Shown here one piece after another: positions 5,991 through 12,139 of a DNA stretch of 14,073 bases (positions are counted from its first letter, which is position 1; every line of letters begins with the position of its first letter). The DNA comes from Candidatus Methanoperedentaceae archaeon. GTDB lineage: Archaea > Halobacteriota > Methanosarcinia > Methanosarcinales > Methanoperedenaceae. The notes under the pieces are model-generated. The model was not told where the DNA came from. It did no database searches and saw only the letters and a program-made list of their open reading frames with translations. The position numbers and the translations under genes are program-made. The DNA lies in the NCBI GenBank assembly GCA_027371625.1, contig DAHXMQ010000174.1, positions 1-14,073 on the forward strand. Direction: 5' to 3'.

Positions 5991-6482
5991 ATGACAGGAA
6001 ATACCTCAGCTAAGCTCATAAAGTCCGGCTACTCGTCCCTAACGGGAGAAGTGCCCCTGGACGTTGCGGCTTCATTCAGTGTGAGCGGCAGTGCTGCTCA
6101 GGGTACCAGCGTACCTGCGACAATCATTCCGGACCCTACTCAGCCCGCGGTGACGCAGTCTTATGTCCAGGTTCCTCCTGACGAATACTGGCTCGTATAT
6201 GGGGTTTATTCTCCAGTGCAGACACCAGCGCTCGACGGGTACGTACAGTTCGTTGTGAACAACAAGGCGCAGAACATAACGTTCGGTCCGCTTTCACAGA
6301 CGTACAGGAACATATTTGGCTATAAGTCGCTCTCCAGCACAATACTGGCACAGCCGAACTCGCAGATTGCGCCAAAGCTCATAACAGCCGCAGCCAATAC
6401 TCTCACCACACCCGTTTCGGTTTCGGTGAACATAGAGATAAAGAGGCTGCCGCAGAACTACACTGGCAAAATCGTAGCATAG
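5991..6482 (+). CDS. Beta-rich probable virion structural protein
   Basis: This 163-residue protein lacks a signal peptide, membrane segment and cysteines. Strand-like stretches alternate with Ser/Thr/Pro-rich loops: residues 62-90 (DEYWLVYGVYSP, GYVQFVVNN), 95-112, and a last strand VSVSVNIEIKRLP. This pattern, with N-terminal low complexity, resembles a single beta-sandwich or jelly-roll domain seen in virion surface and capsid proteins. GGAGTGA precedes the ATG. It is the first sizeable gene of the block after the packaging ATPase, which is a typical place for a major structural protein. No homology can be asserted; capsid, spike base or matrix are all possible. Confidence 0.8.
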   Translation: MTGNTSAKLIKSGYSSLTGEVPLDVAASFSVSGSAAQGTSVPATIIPDPTQPAVTQSYVQVPPDEYWLVYGVYSPVQTPALDGYVQFVVNNKAQNITFGPLSQTYRNIFGYKSLSSTILAQPNSQIAPKLITAAANTLTTPVSVSVNIEIKRLPQNYTGKIVA

Positions 6483-6492
6483 GTGCATTCTT

Positions 6493-6612
6493 ATGGGATG
6501 CACTGACACTACCACACCCAGCGGAAGCGGCGTAAGCACTGCGGACATATTCTTGCTCGCTGCGCTTGCAGCATTCGGGCTGTTCATAGTCATAGGAGGC
6601 TTGTTTATATGA
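6493..6612 (+). CDS. 39-residue tail-anchored membrane peptide
   Basis: A 16-residue Thr/Ser/Gly-rich N-terminus with one cysteine (MGCTDTTTPSGSG) leads into one hydrophobic helix from about residue 17 to the end (ADIFLLAALAAFGLFIVIGG). AGGTG lies 7 bases before the ATG. The stop overlaps the following ATG as ATGA. The pattern of short exposed N-terminus plus C-terminal helix is repeated by the next several genes. Confidence 0.75.
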   Translation: MGCTDTTTPSGSGVSTADIFLLAALAAFGLFIVIGGLFI

Positions 6613-6749
6613 GCTTCCTCAGCTTTTTTAATGACCTGAATACAGTGGGCAACGACATATCATGGCTCAGCAATAACGCATTCCTGGTCTTCGGTGTGGT
6701 GCTTTTATTTGTTTTGCTCATAGTAGTAGCAATAATCGCGGTGAGATAA
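6609..6749 (+). CDS. 46-residue single-helix membrane peptide
   Basis: Start ATG 6609 overlaps the previous stop and is preceded by AGGAGG at 6594-6599. Residues 1-23 are polar with an amphipathic start (MSFLSFFNDLNTVGNDISWL). Residues 24-45 form one strongly hydrophobic helix of mostly Val, Leu and Ile, ending in a single Arg. The stop is followed directly by the next ATG. Likely a virion membrane component; no family is recognised. Confidence 0.75.
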   Translation: MSFLSFFNDLNTVGNDISWLSNNAFLVFGVVLLFVLLIVVAIIAVR

Positions 6750-7097
6750 ATGCGCGCAATATACGGTGGCGGCACATACAACCAGCTGCCAGAAATTACT
6801 CCTATTCCGGCTATCAGCCAGCCAGACAGCTCTGGCTCCGTGACGGTATCATTGCCGCCTACCCAGCAGGCAGTAGTTAACAACGCCAATTCCATCATAG
6901 CAGCTGACAACAGCATAATCAGCAATTCTAACACAGAAATACAGCAGGCTAATGCTGCAGCAGGCAGTGCGTCTGGAAATGCAACAGCAACAACTGCACC
7001 AGCAATCAGCGCAAAAAACGTTGAAATAATAATCATCATTTCTGCAATAGCAGCCGTGGTTCTTGGCATAGCGGTTTACGTTATGGGGAGGAACTAA
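6750..7097 (+). CDS. Tail-anchored membrane protein with Asn/Ala/Ser-rich ectodomain
   Basis: The 115-residue product has a Pro/Ser/Gly-rich N-terminus (1-40), then an Asn/Ala/Ser/Gln-rich helix-prone region (41-88, with several Asn-x-Ser/Thr sites), one hydrophobic helix (about 91-112) and a short tail ending GRN. There is no N-terminal signal. The stop overlaps the next ATG (TAATG). The composition suggests an exposed, possibly glycosylated stalk held in a membrane by its C-terminus. Confidence 0.8.
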   Translation: MRAIYGGGTYNQLPEITPIPAISQPDSSGSVTVSLPPTQQAVVNNANSIIAADNSIISNSNTEIQQANAAAGSASGNATATTAPAISAKNVEIIIIISAIAAVVLGIAVYVMGRN

Positions 7098-7300
7098 TGA
7101 TACCTTATTATGCATCGCCTCCGGCGACACCAGAATCAACCGGGCACGCGTACCTCATTGGCGGCGTAAGCGGTCCAATCGATGTTTCGTCACCCCCGGT
7201 GCATGCAGCCACAAGTGCCATAAACACTGAAGCAATTGTCATAACAATTTTAATTGTCCTTGCCGTATTTGGGCTCGTTGCAGCGGGGATGATGTCATGA
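7097..7300 (+). CDS. Small tail-anchored membrane protein (67 aa)
   Basis: A Pro/Ser/Gly-rich first 42 residues (YYASPPATPESTGHAYLIGG) is followed by one helix at about 44-65 (TEAIVITILIVLAVFGLVAAG). GGGGAGG sits 6 bases ahead of the ATG. The last four bases overlap the next gene as ATGA. Its architecture is the same as that of its two neighbours, but I see no clear sequence duplication. Probable virion membrane component. Confidence 0.8.
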   Translation: MIPYYASPPATPESTGHAYLIGGVSGPIDVSSPPVHAATSAINTEAIVITILIVLAVFGLVAAGMMS

Positions 7301-7836
7301 GCTTTACGCTAACGTGGCATTTTGAAGACGCAAGCAACGGCTCACCAATAGATGGGCTTCCCATAACCATATCATGGATTTATGCTAACGCCAACTGCTT
7401 CGGCAGCGTAAACAATTACACACCGGTAGTTAAAACAACGGATTCAAACGGCGACGTGTCAATGGGGTTCGGCAGCGGGGCGTGCGGTTCCGACCAGATA
7501 ACAGTATCGTTCGCAGGGAATGCATATTGGCTCGGTGTCCAGGAAGAGTACAACGTGGGCGTCAACAGGGGCGGCGAGACAACGTATACCGTCTACGTGA
7601 CGCCGGTGAAAACTGTGACGGTTTTTAACCAGACAACTACATCTGAGAGCGCCAGCGGAGCAATAACCAGCGGGCAGAGTGCTCAGGCGCAGGCAACAGC
7701 TGCTGCCAAGGCGTCATCGCAGCTGAGTTCACTTGGGGCAAGCGCCCAGAGTGATTTCGAAATAATTGCCATACTTGCTGCCATAATTGGTGTCATAATA
7801 GCAATCGTGGTTGTCTTGAAGATGAGGAGCGGATAA
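7297..7836 (+). CDS. Tail-anchored protein with Ig-like beta ectodomain
   Basis: The 179-residue protein begins directly with a beta-rich domain (1-105). The pattern SFTLTWHFEDASNGSPIDGLPITISW, then TTDSNGDVSMGF, resembles the strand-turn pattern of Ig-like or prealbumin-like surface domains (variable loop 'D-x-N-G' turn included). Cys34 and Cys63 could form a disulfide. A Thr/Ser/Ala/Gln-rich stalk (106-152) leads to one hydrophobic helix (about 155-175) and a basic tail KMRSG. No N-terminal signal is present, so insertion would be by the C-terminal helix. A virion surface spike or receptor-contact protein is likely; the fold class is inferred from pattern, not a search. Confidence 0.78.
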   Translation: MSFTLTWHFEDASNGSPIDGLPITISWIYANANCFGSVNNYTPVVKTTDSNGDVSMGFGSGACGSDQITVSFAGNAYWLGVQEEYNVGVNRGGETTYTVYVTPVKTVTVFNQTTTSESASGAITSGQSAQAQATAAAKASSQLSSLGASAQSDFEIIAILAAIIGVIIAIVVVLKMRSG

Positions 7837-7837
7837 T

Positions 7838-8062
7838 ATGGCTACTGAATACTGGTTCCACAACGGGCAGGTGTACGATTCCGACCCCACAGCGTCAGTT
7901 ATTGCCGGCGGAGGCAGCATACCTTTTAACCTCACTGCCGTAATAACAATATCTGCTGTGGTTGCATATGCAATAGCCATGGTGATGGATAAACCTGGTG
8001 TGGCGGCTCTTATATTTGGGTTCCTTGCAGGAATACTCTTTATGGAGGCATTCCATGTCTGA
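7838..8062 (+). CDS. Two-helix membrane protein; candidate spindle-type major capsid protein
   Basis: This 74-residue protein has a polar N-terminus (1-28), a hydrophobic helix at about 29-50, a tight turn DKPG at 51-54, and a second hydrophobic helix at 55-72. GAGGAG lies 9 bases before the ATG. A short protein made of two hydrophobic helices joined by a tight turn is the known plan of major capsid proteins of spindle-shaped archaeal viruses such as fuselloviruses and His1. Nothing in the sequence itself proves that, and a holin-like or accessory membrane protein is possible. It overlaps the next gene by 8 bases. Confidence 0.8.
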   Translation: MATEYWFHNGQVYDSDPTASVIAGGGSIPFNLTAVITISAVVAYAIAMVMDKPGVAALIFGFLAGILFMEAFHV

Positions 8063-8456
8063 TAAAAACACTCAGAAGGGCATTGAAGCAGCAGCTGCGG
8101 CACCGCGCGCGGTCTTTACCGGCGCCATCTATATGAACATAACGTCGCTTGGCGAATCGCACGGCATAAAAATAACTGCTGGCGTAAAAAGCGATGAGCT
8201 GTATTGCGCAGGCAGCGCTAAAAATGAAGCCACATCAACAAATGTAGTTGTGCGGCTGCAGAGCTCATTCTTTGATTCAGGGTACGTTGACATAACACTC
8301 CTGCCTGGAGAAGTTGTAAAATTCAAGCGGCTGAAGCTCGACAGCCTGTATTGCCCTGGGCTTGCCGGTGCAAATACACCAAACGTAAGTGCCATAGCGG
8401 CACCATATTTTGCGGACTATTTTACTCTCGGCGACCCCGAGATTTCAATATCTTAG
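8055..8456 (+). CDS. Beta-rich probable virion protein
   Basis: I chose ATG 8055 because GGAGG at 8043-8047 is well placed and an upstream ATG at 7998 would overlap the neighbour deeply. The 133-residue product has a short Ala-rich helix (10-16) and then alternating strands (AIYMNITSLGESHGIKITAG, VVVRLQSSFF, YVDITLLPGEVVKFKRLKL). Two similar hairpins carry the only cysteines (SDELYCAG, C51; LDSLYCPG, C100), which suggests a disulfide or an internal duplication. There is no membrane segment. It lies directly before the fibre-like gene, so a baseplate, collar or spike-base role is plausible but unproven. Confidence 0.8.
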   Translation: MSDKNTQKGIEAAAAAPRAVFTGAIYMNITSLGESHGIKITAGVKSDELYCAGSAKNEATSTNVVVRLQSSFFDSGYVDITLLPGEVVKFKRLKLDSLYCPGLAGANTPNVSAIAAPYFADYFTLGDPEISIS

Positions 8457-8465
8457 GAGGGAGAA

Positions 8466-10142
8466 ATGTCCCTCTATAATTTTTCTGTCGCCCCAGGCGA
8501 AAATTCGCAAATACCAAACGTCTGTGCCAGCGGTTATGTAAAAAATAACAGCAGCACTGCAATTGCAACATTCGTGATATACAGCGAACGCAATGCTACG
8601 CTTAATAAAACGCTTTCACCGCAGCAGGCATTCAACTTCACTAATTTATACATCCTGAGAATCCTTAACACTTCGGCAGATTCGTCGTGCATCCTGGACG
8701 TTATTTTCTCAGACACCAGCGCATTTTCGGCAACAGAATCTGAAAGCGTAATCCAGCTTGGGTCCCTGGGCAGCTCACTGGGCAATATCCCCATAGAGAT
8801 TGCAGCTAACAGCTTGGGGAATATCCCAATAAGCATTGACGCAACAAACATAACCGGGAATATCCCCATAGAAATCGTTGCAAACAGCTTGGGGAATATC
8901 CCCATAACAATAGCTGCAAGCACCATAACAAGCCTTCCAATTGAAATTGTCGCCAACAGCCTGACAAGCCTGCCAATACAGATTGTTTCGCTTGGCAGCA
9001 CATTGGGAAACATACCAATAGAAATAGCTGCCAACAGCATCGGGAATATCCCCATAGAGATTGCATCTAACAGCTTGGGGAATATCCCAATAACATTAGC
9101 GGCAAACACGGTTGGAAATTTGACAATAGACATAGCCGCTCAAAGTGTGGGTAATCTTAATACGGACATTGGTAATTTCAGCACAGACCTGCAGGAAAAC
9201 CAGACAAGCGGCACTAACACATTGACGTACAATCCATGGGGATTTTCTACAAGTGTGAATCCAGCGGTTCTTGCAACTGGGTCAACCTTTAGGTACTGTA
9301 TGATTCAGCAAAACGGTGCGGCTGGATATCCAATATTCTATTTTAATGTAATTAACCCCACATCATCAAGTGCATCTGCAAATATTACGGTATATCTATA
9401 TGACCATTTACCTGAAGGCGGTCCATCAACTACGCCTATAAACCAGTTTACATTTTCAACCGGCACACTTGCCGCAGGTGCTCAGGTGTGGGTTACTGTG
9501 CAACCAAACATATACTGGGCATACAATACTTTAGCCGTCATCCCGCAAGTTATAACTGGCACAGGTGGTTCAGAGATAGGCGTGGTATTACCTGCTTCAG
9601 CAAATTATATAGATGCACATTTCTGGAATGGTACTTACTGGAACAGTTTGGATTATGGCTTTGTCGGATTCTGGTCAATAACCAACACCGCACCCGCATC
9701 ATTACCAGTAGCCGTCACCAATCCCATAAAGGTAAGCGAAGGCAACGCCGCAAGCGTAATATCATCAACCAAAACATCCAACGCCATAATAGGTACTGTG
9801 CCAAACGGCAAGAAATGGAAAATACTAAGGGCATACATAACTATAACTGCCAGCTCAACGGCAACATGGCAAGCATCTATAGCTATATTACCAAACGGTA
9901 CATCGTCGAATACTTACGAAAATCTTGCCTATGTCAATGTATCAGCAACAATTAATGATGTATATAACGGTATTGGTACAATCACAGGCAATATTGGAGT
10001 TACCTATGGCAACAATGTTCAGGTACAAATGTGGAGCGATTATCCCATACTGTATGCCGGCGATGCTATAGCAGTTTTCAATAATAATGGACTTACAGAC
10101 GCATATAAATACATGGTTTGGTATGTGGAGAGTGATATTTAA
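8466..10142 (+). CDS. Large repeat-containing fibre/spike-like protein
   Basis: The 558-residue protein, the largest after the polymerase, starts behind GGAGGGAG. Residues 1-103 look like a beta domain. Residues 104-238 are eleven 12-13-residue repeats of consensus SLGNIPIEIAAN. Residues 239-558 form a large beta-rich C-terminal part rich in Asn, Thr, Ser, Tyr and Trp, with many Asn-x-Ser/Thr sites. A short regular repeat with alternating Ile suggests a beta-solenoid or trimeric beta-fibre shaft, and the C-terminal half would be the distal, receptor-binding part. There is no signal peptide or membrane helix. The last half is visibly more AT-rich than the flanking genes, as expected for an exchanged host-range domain. 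The structural role is inferred from architecture and position; no homologue is claimed. Confidence 0.85.
   Translation: MSLYNFSVAPGENSQIPNVCASGYVKNNSSTAIATFVIYSERNATLNKTLSPQQAFNFTNLYILRILNTSADSSCILDVIFSDTSAFSATESESVIQLGSLGSSLGNIPIEIAANSLGNIPISIDATNITGNIPIEIVANSLGNIPITIAASTITSLPIEIVANSLTSLPIQIVSLGSTLGNIPIEIAANSIGNIPIEIASNSLGNIPITLAANTVGNLTIDIAAQSVGNLNTDIGNFSTDLQENQTSGTNTLTYNPWGFSTSVNPAVLATGSTFRYCMIQQNGAAGYPIFYFNVINPTSSSASANITVYLYDHLPEGGPSTTPINQFTFSTGTLAAGAQVWVTVQPNIYWAYNTLAVIPQVITGTGGSEIGVVLPASANYIDAHFWNGTYWNSLDYGFVGFWSITNTAPASLPVAVTNPIKVSEGNAASVISSTKTSNAIIGTVPNGKKWKILRAYITITASSTATWQASIAILPNGTSSNTYENLAYVNVSATINDVYNGIGTITGNIGVTYGNNVQVQMWSDYPILYAGDAIAVFNNNGLTDAYKYMVWYVESDI
8775..9179 (+). repeat. 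Eleven tandem 36-39-bp repeats coding the SLGNIPIEIAAN shaft
   Basis: Codons 104-238 divide into eleven units without remainder: eight of 12 residues and three of 13. Position 5-6 is nearly always Ile/Leu-Pro and alternate residues are Ile. At DNA level the near-palindromic core GGGAATATCCC recurs at least five times. Units 5-6 (TSLPIEI) form a variant subfamily, and the last two units are degenerate (GNLTIDI, GNLNTDI). Such DNA is prone to copy-number change. Confidence 0.95.
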
Positions 10143-10346
10143 ATGCCAGATATAGACAGCGAAAGGATAACGAGAATTGAAAGCAAAATAGACGCTCTAA
10201 ACGATAAGATAAATGACCTTAACCTGAAATATCAGTTGGAAATAGCAAACCATAGGCACACACAAAATATGGCTAAATTCACTATTACCCTATTAGGTGT
10301 ATTAAATTCGCTGTTCATTTCCCTTATTGGATTAAAAATTATATAA
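10143..10346 (+). CDS. Coiled-coil plus C-terminal membrane helix protein (XhlA-like topology)
   Basis: This 67-residue protein has a heptad-patterned N-terminal helix (ITRIESKIDALNDKINDLNL, about 9-28), a polar linker and one hydrophobic helix at about 46-66. It begins directly after the fibre stop and, like the 3' half of the fibre gene, is AT-rich, so the two may have been acquired together. Short coiled-coil plus C-terminal helix proteins are known as XhlA-type holin partners in phages. The resemblance is one of topology only; a spike-anchoring peptide is another option. Confidence 0.75.
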   Translation: MPDIDSERITRIESKIDALNDKINDLNLKYQLEIANHRHTQNMAKFTITLLGVLNSLFISLIGLKII

Positions 10347-10370
10347 TCACCGCGAGCTGTGGGTTATACA

Positions 10371-10410
10371 TTAATTTATAAACACCGCAGCAACATTTTA
10401 ACTAAAGTAT
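10371..10410 (+). promoter_or_regulatory. Promoter with TATA-like box and third copy of the shared motif
   Basis: TTTATAAA at 10375-10382 lies about 30 bases ahead of ATG 10411, a suitable distance for archaeal TATA-directed initiation just before the start codon. AACATTTTAACTAAAG begins at 10392, again exactly 19 bases before the ATG. Both genes preceded this way begin ATGGACAA. No ribosome binding site is visible, so the transcript may be leaderless. Confidence 0.7.
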
Positions 10411-10635
10411 ATGGACAAAACAGTAGCAATTAAACTGCTCCACACTGTGGACAACGTCGTGATGAGCGCCATTGGGGCTACCGTGTTTATCTTCGGGTTT
10501 ATCCACGCAACTCCGCTGACTACAATCGCCGCAGAGTACGTAGGCATATACGGCACCTATTTCGGCGTGCACGTGTTTTCCTCGAACAGCGTCTCAGCAA
10601 AGGGCATAGCAGCATCAGCAGGTACAAAACAGTAA
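10411..10635 (+). CDS. Two-helix membrane protein, holin-like or virion component
   Basis: The 74-residue product has a short amphipathic N-terminus, hydrophobic helices at about 14-32 and 36-56 separated by HATP, and an 18-residue polar Ala/Ser/Lys tail. It is the first gene of a new unit, driven by the shared promoter motif. Two-helix size and topology resemble holins and also spindle-virus capsid proteins, so it competes with the 7838 gene for the latter role. A polar tail beyond helix two is less typical of those capsid proteins. Function not assignable. Confidence 0.8.
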   Translation: MDKTVAIKLLHTVDNVVMSAIGATVFIFGFIHATPLTTIAAEYVGIYGTYFGVHVFSSNSVSAKGIAASAGTKQ

Positions 10636-10644
10636 GGCGGGAAA

Positions 10645-10800
10645 ATGCAGGAAATAAACGAGATACGGCAGGACCTTGCTGCCCTTAAGCGAAACTTCGA
10701 GAATACGCTGGCAATGATTAACGCCAGGCTGGCAGCAATAGACAACGCGGTGGAAAATGGCAAAAAAGTGGCTGCAGAAAGCAATAAACCCAAAACATAA
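10645..10800 (+). CDS. 51-residue coiled-coil protein
   Basis: ATG 10645 follows GGCGGG at a normal distance. Residues 4-38 have regular heptads (IRQDLAALKRNFENTLAMIN) ending in a Lys/Ala/Glu-rich tail; there is no membrane helix. It overlaps the next gene by 44 bases in another frame. It may oligomerise with or cap its membrane-protein neighbours; function unknown. Confidence 0.6.
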   Translation: MQEINEIRQDLAALKRNFENTLAMINARLAAIDNAVENGKKVAAESNKPKT

Positions 10801-10972
10801 AGACCGGGTTAAAAATTACGTCAGGCGGTTATACGGAGCCAAGGCATTCACAGAACGCGGCACCATAAAGCCTGAATACTTGAACAAGGCTGAAGAGCAC
10901 GCAGAAAAGACCGGTAATACCGGGCTAGTCCGGGCAATCGCGCTCGCAAAGCGGCTCAAGAAAATGCATTAG
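10757..10972 (+). CDS. Small basic protein with N-terminal Trp helix, possible nucleic-acid-binding virion protein
   Basis: The 71-residue, Lys/Arg-rich protein begins MAKKWLQKAI and ends ALAKRLKKMH, with a middle helix around residues 39-52. Short basic proteins with a KKWIQKAI-like start and a LAKxLKKM-like end are familiar to me from environmental virus genomes, where their role is undefined. I regard this as a resemblance, not an identification. The positive charge throughout suits genome condensation or packaging. The start overlaps the coiled-coil gene by 44 bases. Confidence 0.72.
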   Translation: MAKKWLQKAINPKHKDRVKNYVRRLYGAKAFTERGTIKPEYLNKAEEHAEKTGNTGLVRAIALAKRLKKMH

Positions 10973-10973
10973 C

Positions 10974-11354
10974 ATGAAAATCACGCTTATCCCCCTGGAG
11001 ATATCACTTTTTACCATCCTTGCCCTTATCATAGCGCCGCTTATCTCCCCATCGTACGCAATTTACACGGGCACCTATTTCCATAACAACCTGTGGAATT
11101 TTGGGACTACGCTTTTCGGCACTGTGATATTATGCTTAGCAGCAGCTGGCGTTTACACAGCCATTCTGGCTATAAAATTCAATGCCGCATATTACGCAGC
11201 ATTGATGCCAATCAGCATATCACTTATTGCCCTGGCATTTTACGGCATCTATTCGCCCTTTGTCATCACTGCAACAATAACAGGCATTGCAGACACCGGG
11301 CTCATAATAACAGCGAACATAATAAGCTTCCAATGGGGAGCTTCAAAAAAATAA
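10974..11354 (+). CDS. Polytopic membrane protein, about four helices
   Basis: This 126-residue, very hydrophobic protein has spans at about 5-27, 43-67, 72-93 and 97-120, short polar loops and a C-terminal tail GASKK. ATG 10974 follows the previous stop by one base. Few charged residues occur inside the spans (one Lys near 68), so it looks like a structural or permeabilising membrane protein rather than a transporter. It ends the rightward genes and faces the leftward block across a short terminator-like gap. Confidence 0.82.
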   Translation: MKITLIPLEISLFTILALIIAPLISPSYAIYTGTYFHNNLWNFGTTLFGTVILCLAAAGVYTAILAIKFNAAYYAALMPISISLIALAFYGIYSPFVITATITGIADTGLIITANIISFQWGASKK

Positions 11355-11384
11355 GGTTATAATGTAAGGGGTAATTTATTTTTA
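11345..11384. terminator. Bidirectional A/T-run terminator between convergent units
   Basis: The 27-base gap and its edges hold a run of seven A at 11345-11351, which reads as T on the leftward transcript, and TTTATTTTTA at 11375-11384 for the rightward one. Archaeal termination needs mainly T-rich tracts, and both directions have one at the convergence point. Confidence 0.55.
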
Positions 11385-11591
11385 CTCGGCAGCAAGCCGC
11401 TCGTCAGCAGTTTTATCTTCCACGTATGCGTCTATGGCAGATACCACGGAACCAAGAGCCAGCATTGCCACGCCAGCCTTGTGCCCGTTAAGCAGCGCAG
11501 CAATCTTTATTGCCAGTTCGTACGCTTCTTTGCTGTCGTCGTCGCTTATTTTCACGTGTCCAGGTTCTTCAGCTGTGATTTCTATCACCAT
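11382..11591 (-). CDS. Small acidic helical protein, unknown function
   Basis: This 69-residue acidic protein has a short strand region (MVIEITAEEPGHVKIS) followed by helices (EAYELAIKIAALLNG and AGVAMLALGSVVSAIDAYVED). The second is apolar but short and flanked by acidic residues, so a soluble helical bundle is more likely than a membrane span. It overlaps the upstream gene by 7 bases and is the last gene of the leftward unit. No family recognised. Confidence 0.72.
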   Translation of the reverse strand: MVIEITAEEPGHVKISDDDSKEAYELAIKIAALLNGHKAGVAMLALGSVVSAIDAYVEDKTADERLAAE

Positions 11592-11749
11592 ACTGTTATG
11601 CCACCAGTGTATTTAAATTTTTCTGCAAGTTCTGCCAGGTGGTTTTCGCGGCTGCGCAAATCAACAAACACCGCCCAGTCAGCCAATAAGCCTGCTGACT
11701 TCTTGCCGCCCATATTATATACAAACAGCCGCGCAGAAAGATAATTCAT
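11585..11749 (-). CDS. 54-residue protein, unknown function
   Basis: ATG 11749 is chosen because it overlaps the upstream stop as ATGA and has GGAGG 8 bases upstream; the longer frame to 11854 lies inside the zinc-ribbon gene. The product has an alternating strand pattern (ARLFVYNMGG, LLADWAVFVDLRS) and one helix (NHLAELAEKFKY). It is too small for a confident fold call. Its tight coupling to the zinc-ribbon gene suggests they act together. Confidence 0.65.
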   Translation of the reverse strand: MNYLSARLFVYNMGGKKSAGLLADWAVFVDLRSRENHLAELAEKFKYTGGITVW

Positions 11750-11928
11750 TGCACCGCCTCCGAAAACGAAAACCCGCACGCCCGGCAGTGGAACCCAACA
11801 GTATCTGGCTCCGATAGTATCAAATCGAGGTAAGGCGAACCGCAGCGCTGACACACAGCTTCATTTATCAGCTTGCGCCTCCTGTGTGATTTCCCAGGTG
11901 GAACCACTGGCTTAGGGTTGAACGTCAT
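11746..11928 (-). CDS. Zinc-ribbon protein
   Basis: The 60-residue protein has a basic N-terminus (PPGKSHRRRKL) and then two knuckles, CQRCG (C26, C29) and CRACG (C48, C51), 18 residues apart: a C4 zinc ribbon. Such small viral ribbons usually bind nucleic acid or transcription components; the basic arm fits. It is joined by ATGA overlaps on both sides to unknown small genes. A transcriptional regulator acting on the nearby promoters is a reasonable guess only. Confidence 0.78.
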   Translation of the reverse strand: MTFNPKPVVPPGKSHRRRKLINEAVCQRCGSPYLDLILSEPDTVGFHCRACGFSFSEAVQ

Positions 11929-12122
11929 AGCCTTTTCACCATAATGTACTGCTTGGAAACACTCAGCACCTCGAGGTTATATTTCTCAACCGCTTCCTTA
12001 TAGTCCATGACACCGTCAAACAGGTGCCCGCTCACTATGGAAACCAAGGGGACACCACCTGGCGGCTCATACATCAGCCCCGTGCCCTTTACTTTACCTA
12101 TTACATATAGCATCTCTGCCAC
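11925..12122 (-). CDS. Small protein, first gene of the second leftward unit
   Basis: The frame opens at GTG 12122, which lies about 27 bases below a TATA box and would be translated leaderless; ATG 12113 is the alternative and would leave a 9-base leader. The product (65 or 62 residues) begins with strands (LYVIGKVKGTG, VPLVSIVSGHLFDG), then an AVEKYNLEVLSV stretch, and ends VKRL. It has no cysteines and no membrane helix. No family is recognised. An ATGA overlap couples it to the zinc ribbon. Confidence 0.7.
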   Translation of the reverse strand: MAEMLYVIGKVKGTGLMYEPPGGVPLVSIVSGHLFDGVMDYKEAVEKYNLEVLSVSKQYIMVKRL

Positions 12123-12139
12123 CCAATACTTATATCACG

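Noticed and set aside
6605..7069. 154-codon minus-strand hydrophobic ORF
   Set aside because: It is antisense to several small rightward genes that have ribosome sites and ATGA/TAATG junctions; its hydrophobicity mirrors their membrane helices.
7998..8054. 19-codon upstream extension of the 8055 gene
   Set aside because: It would run deep inside the two-helix membrane gene and lacks the GGAGG that sits correctly before ATG 8055.
8534..9133. 199-codon minus-strand ORF with regular hydrophobic repeats
   Set aside because: The repetition is the reverse complement of the fibre repeats. The sense frame extends over the whole gene with a strong ribosome site; the antisense frame does not.
9488..9955. 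155-codon plus-strand ORF inside the fibre gene
   Set aside because: Composition is unnatural (Arg/His/Cys/Trp-rich), it has no ribosome site, and it lies wholly within the long fibre frame.
10757..10800. Possible programmed frameshift in the A-run joining the 51-residue coiled coil to the 71-residue basic protein
   Set aside because: The needed shift is +1 at an ordinary AAAAAA run, and the second gene has its own ATG, so a simple gene overlap explains it.
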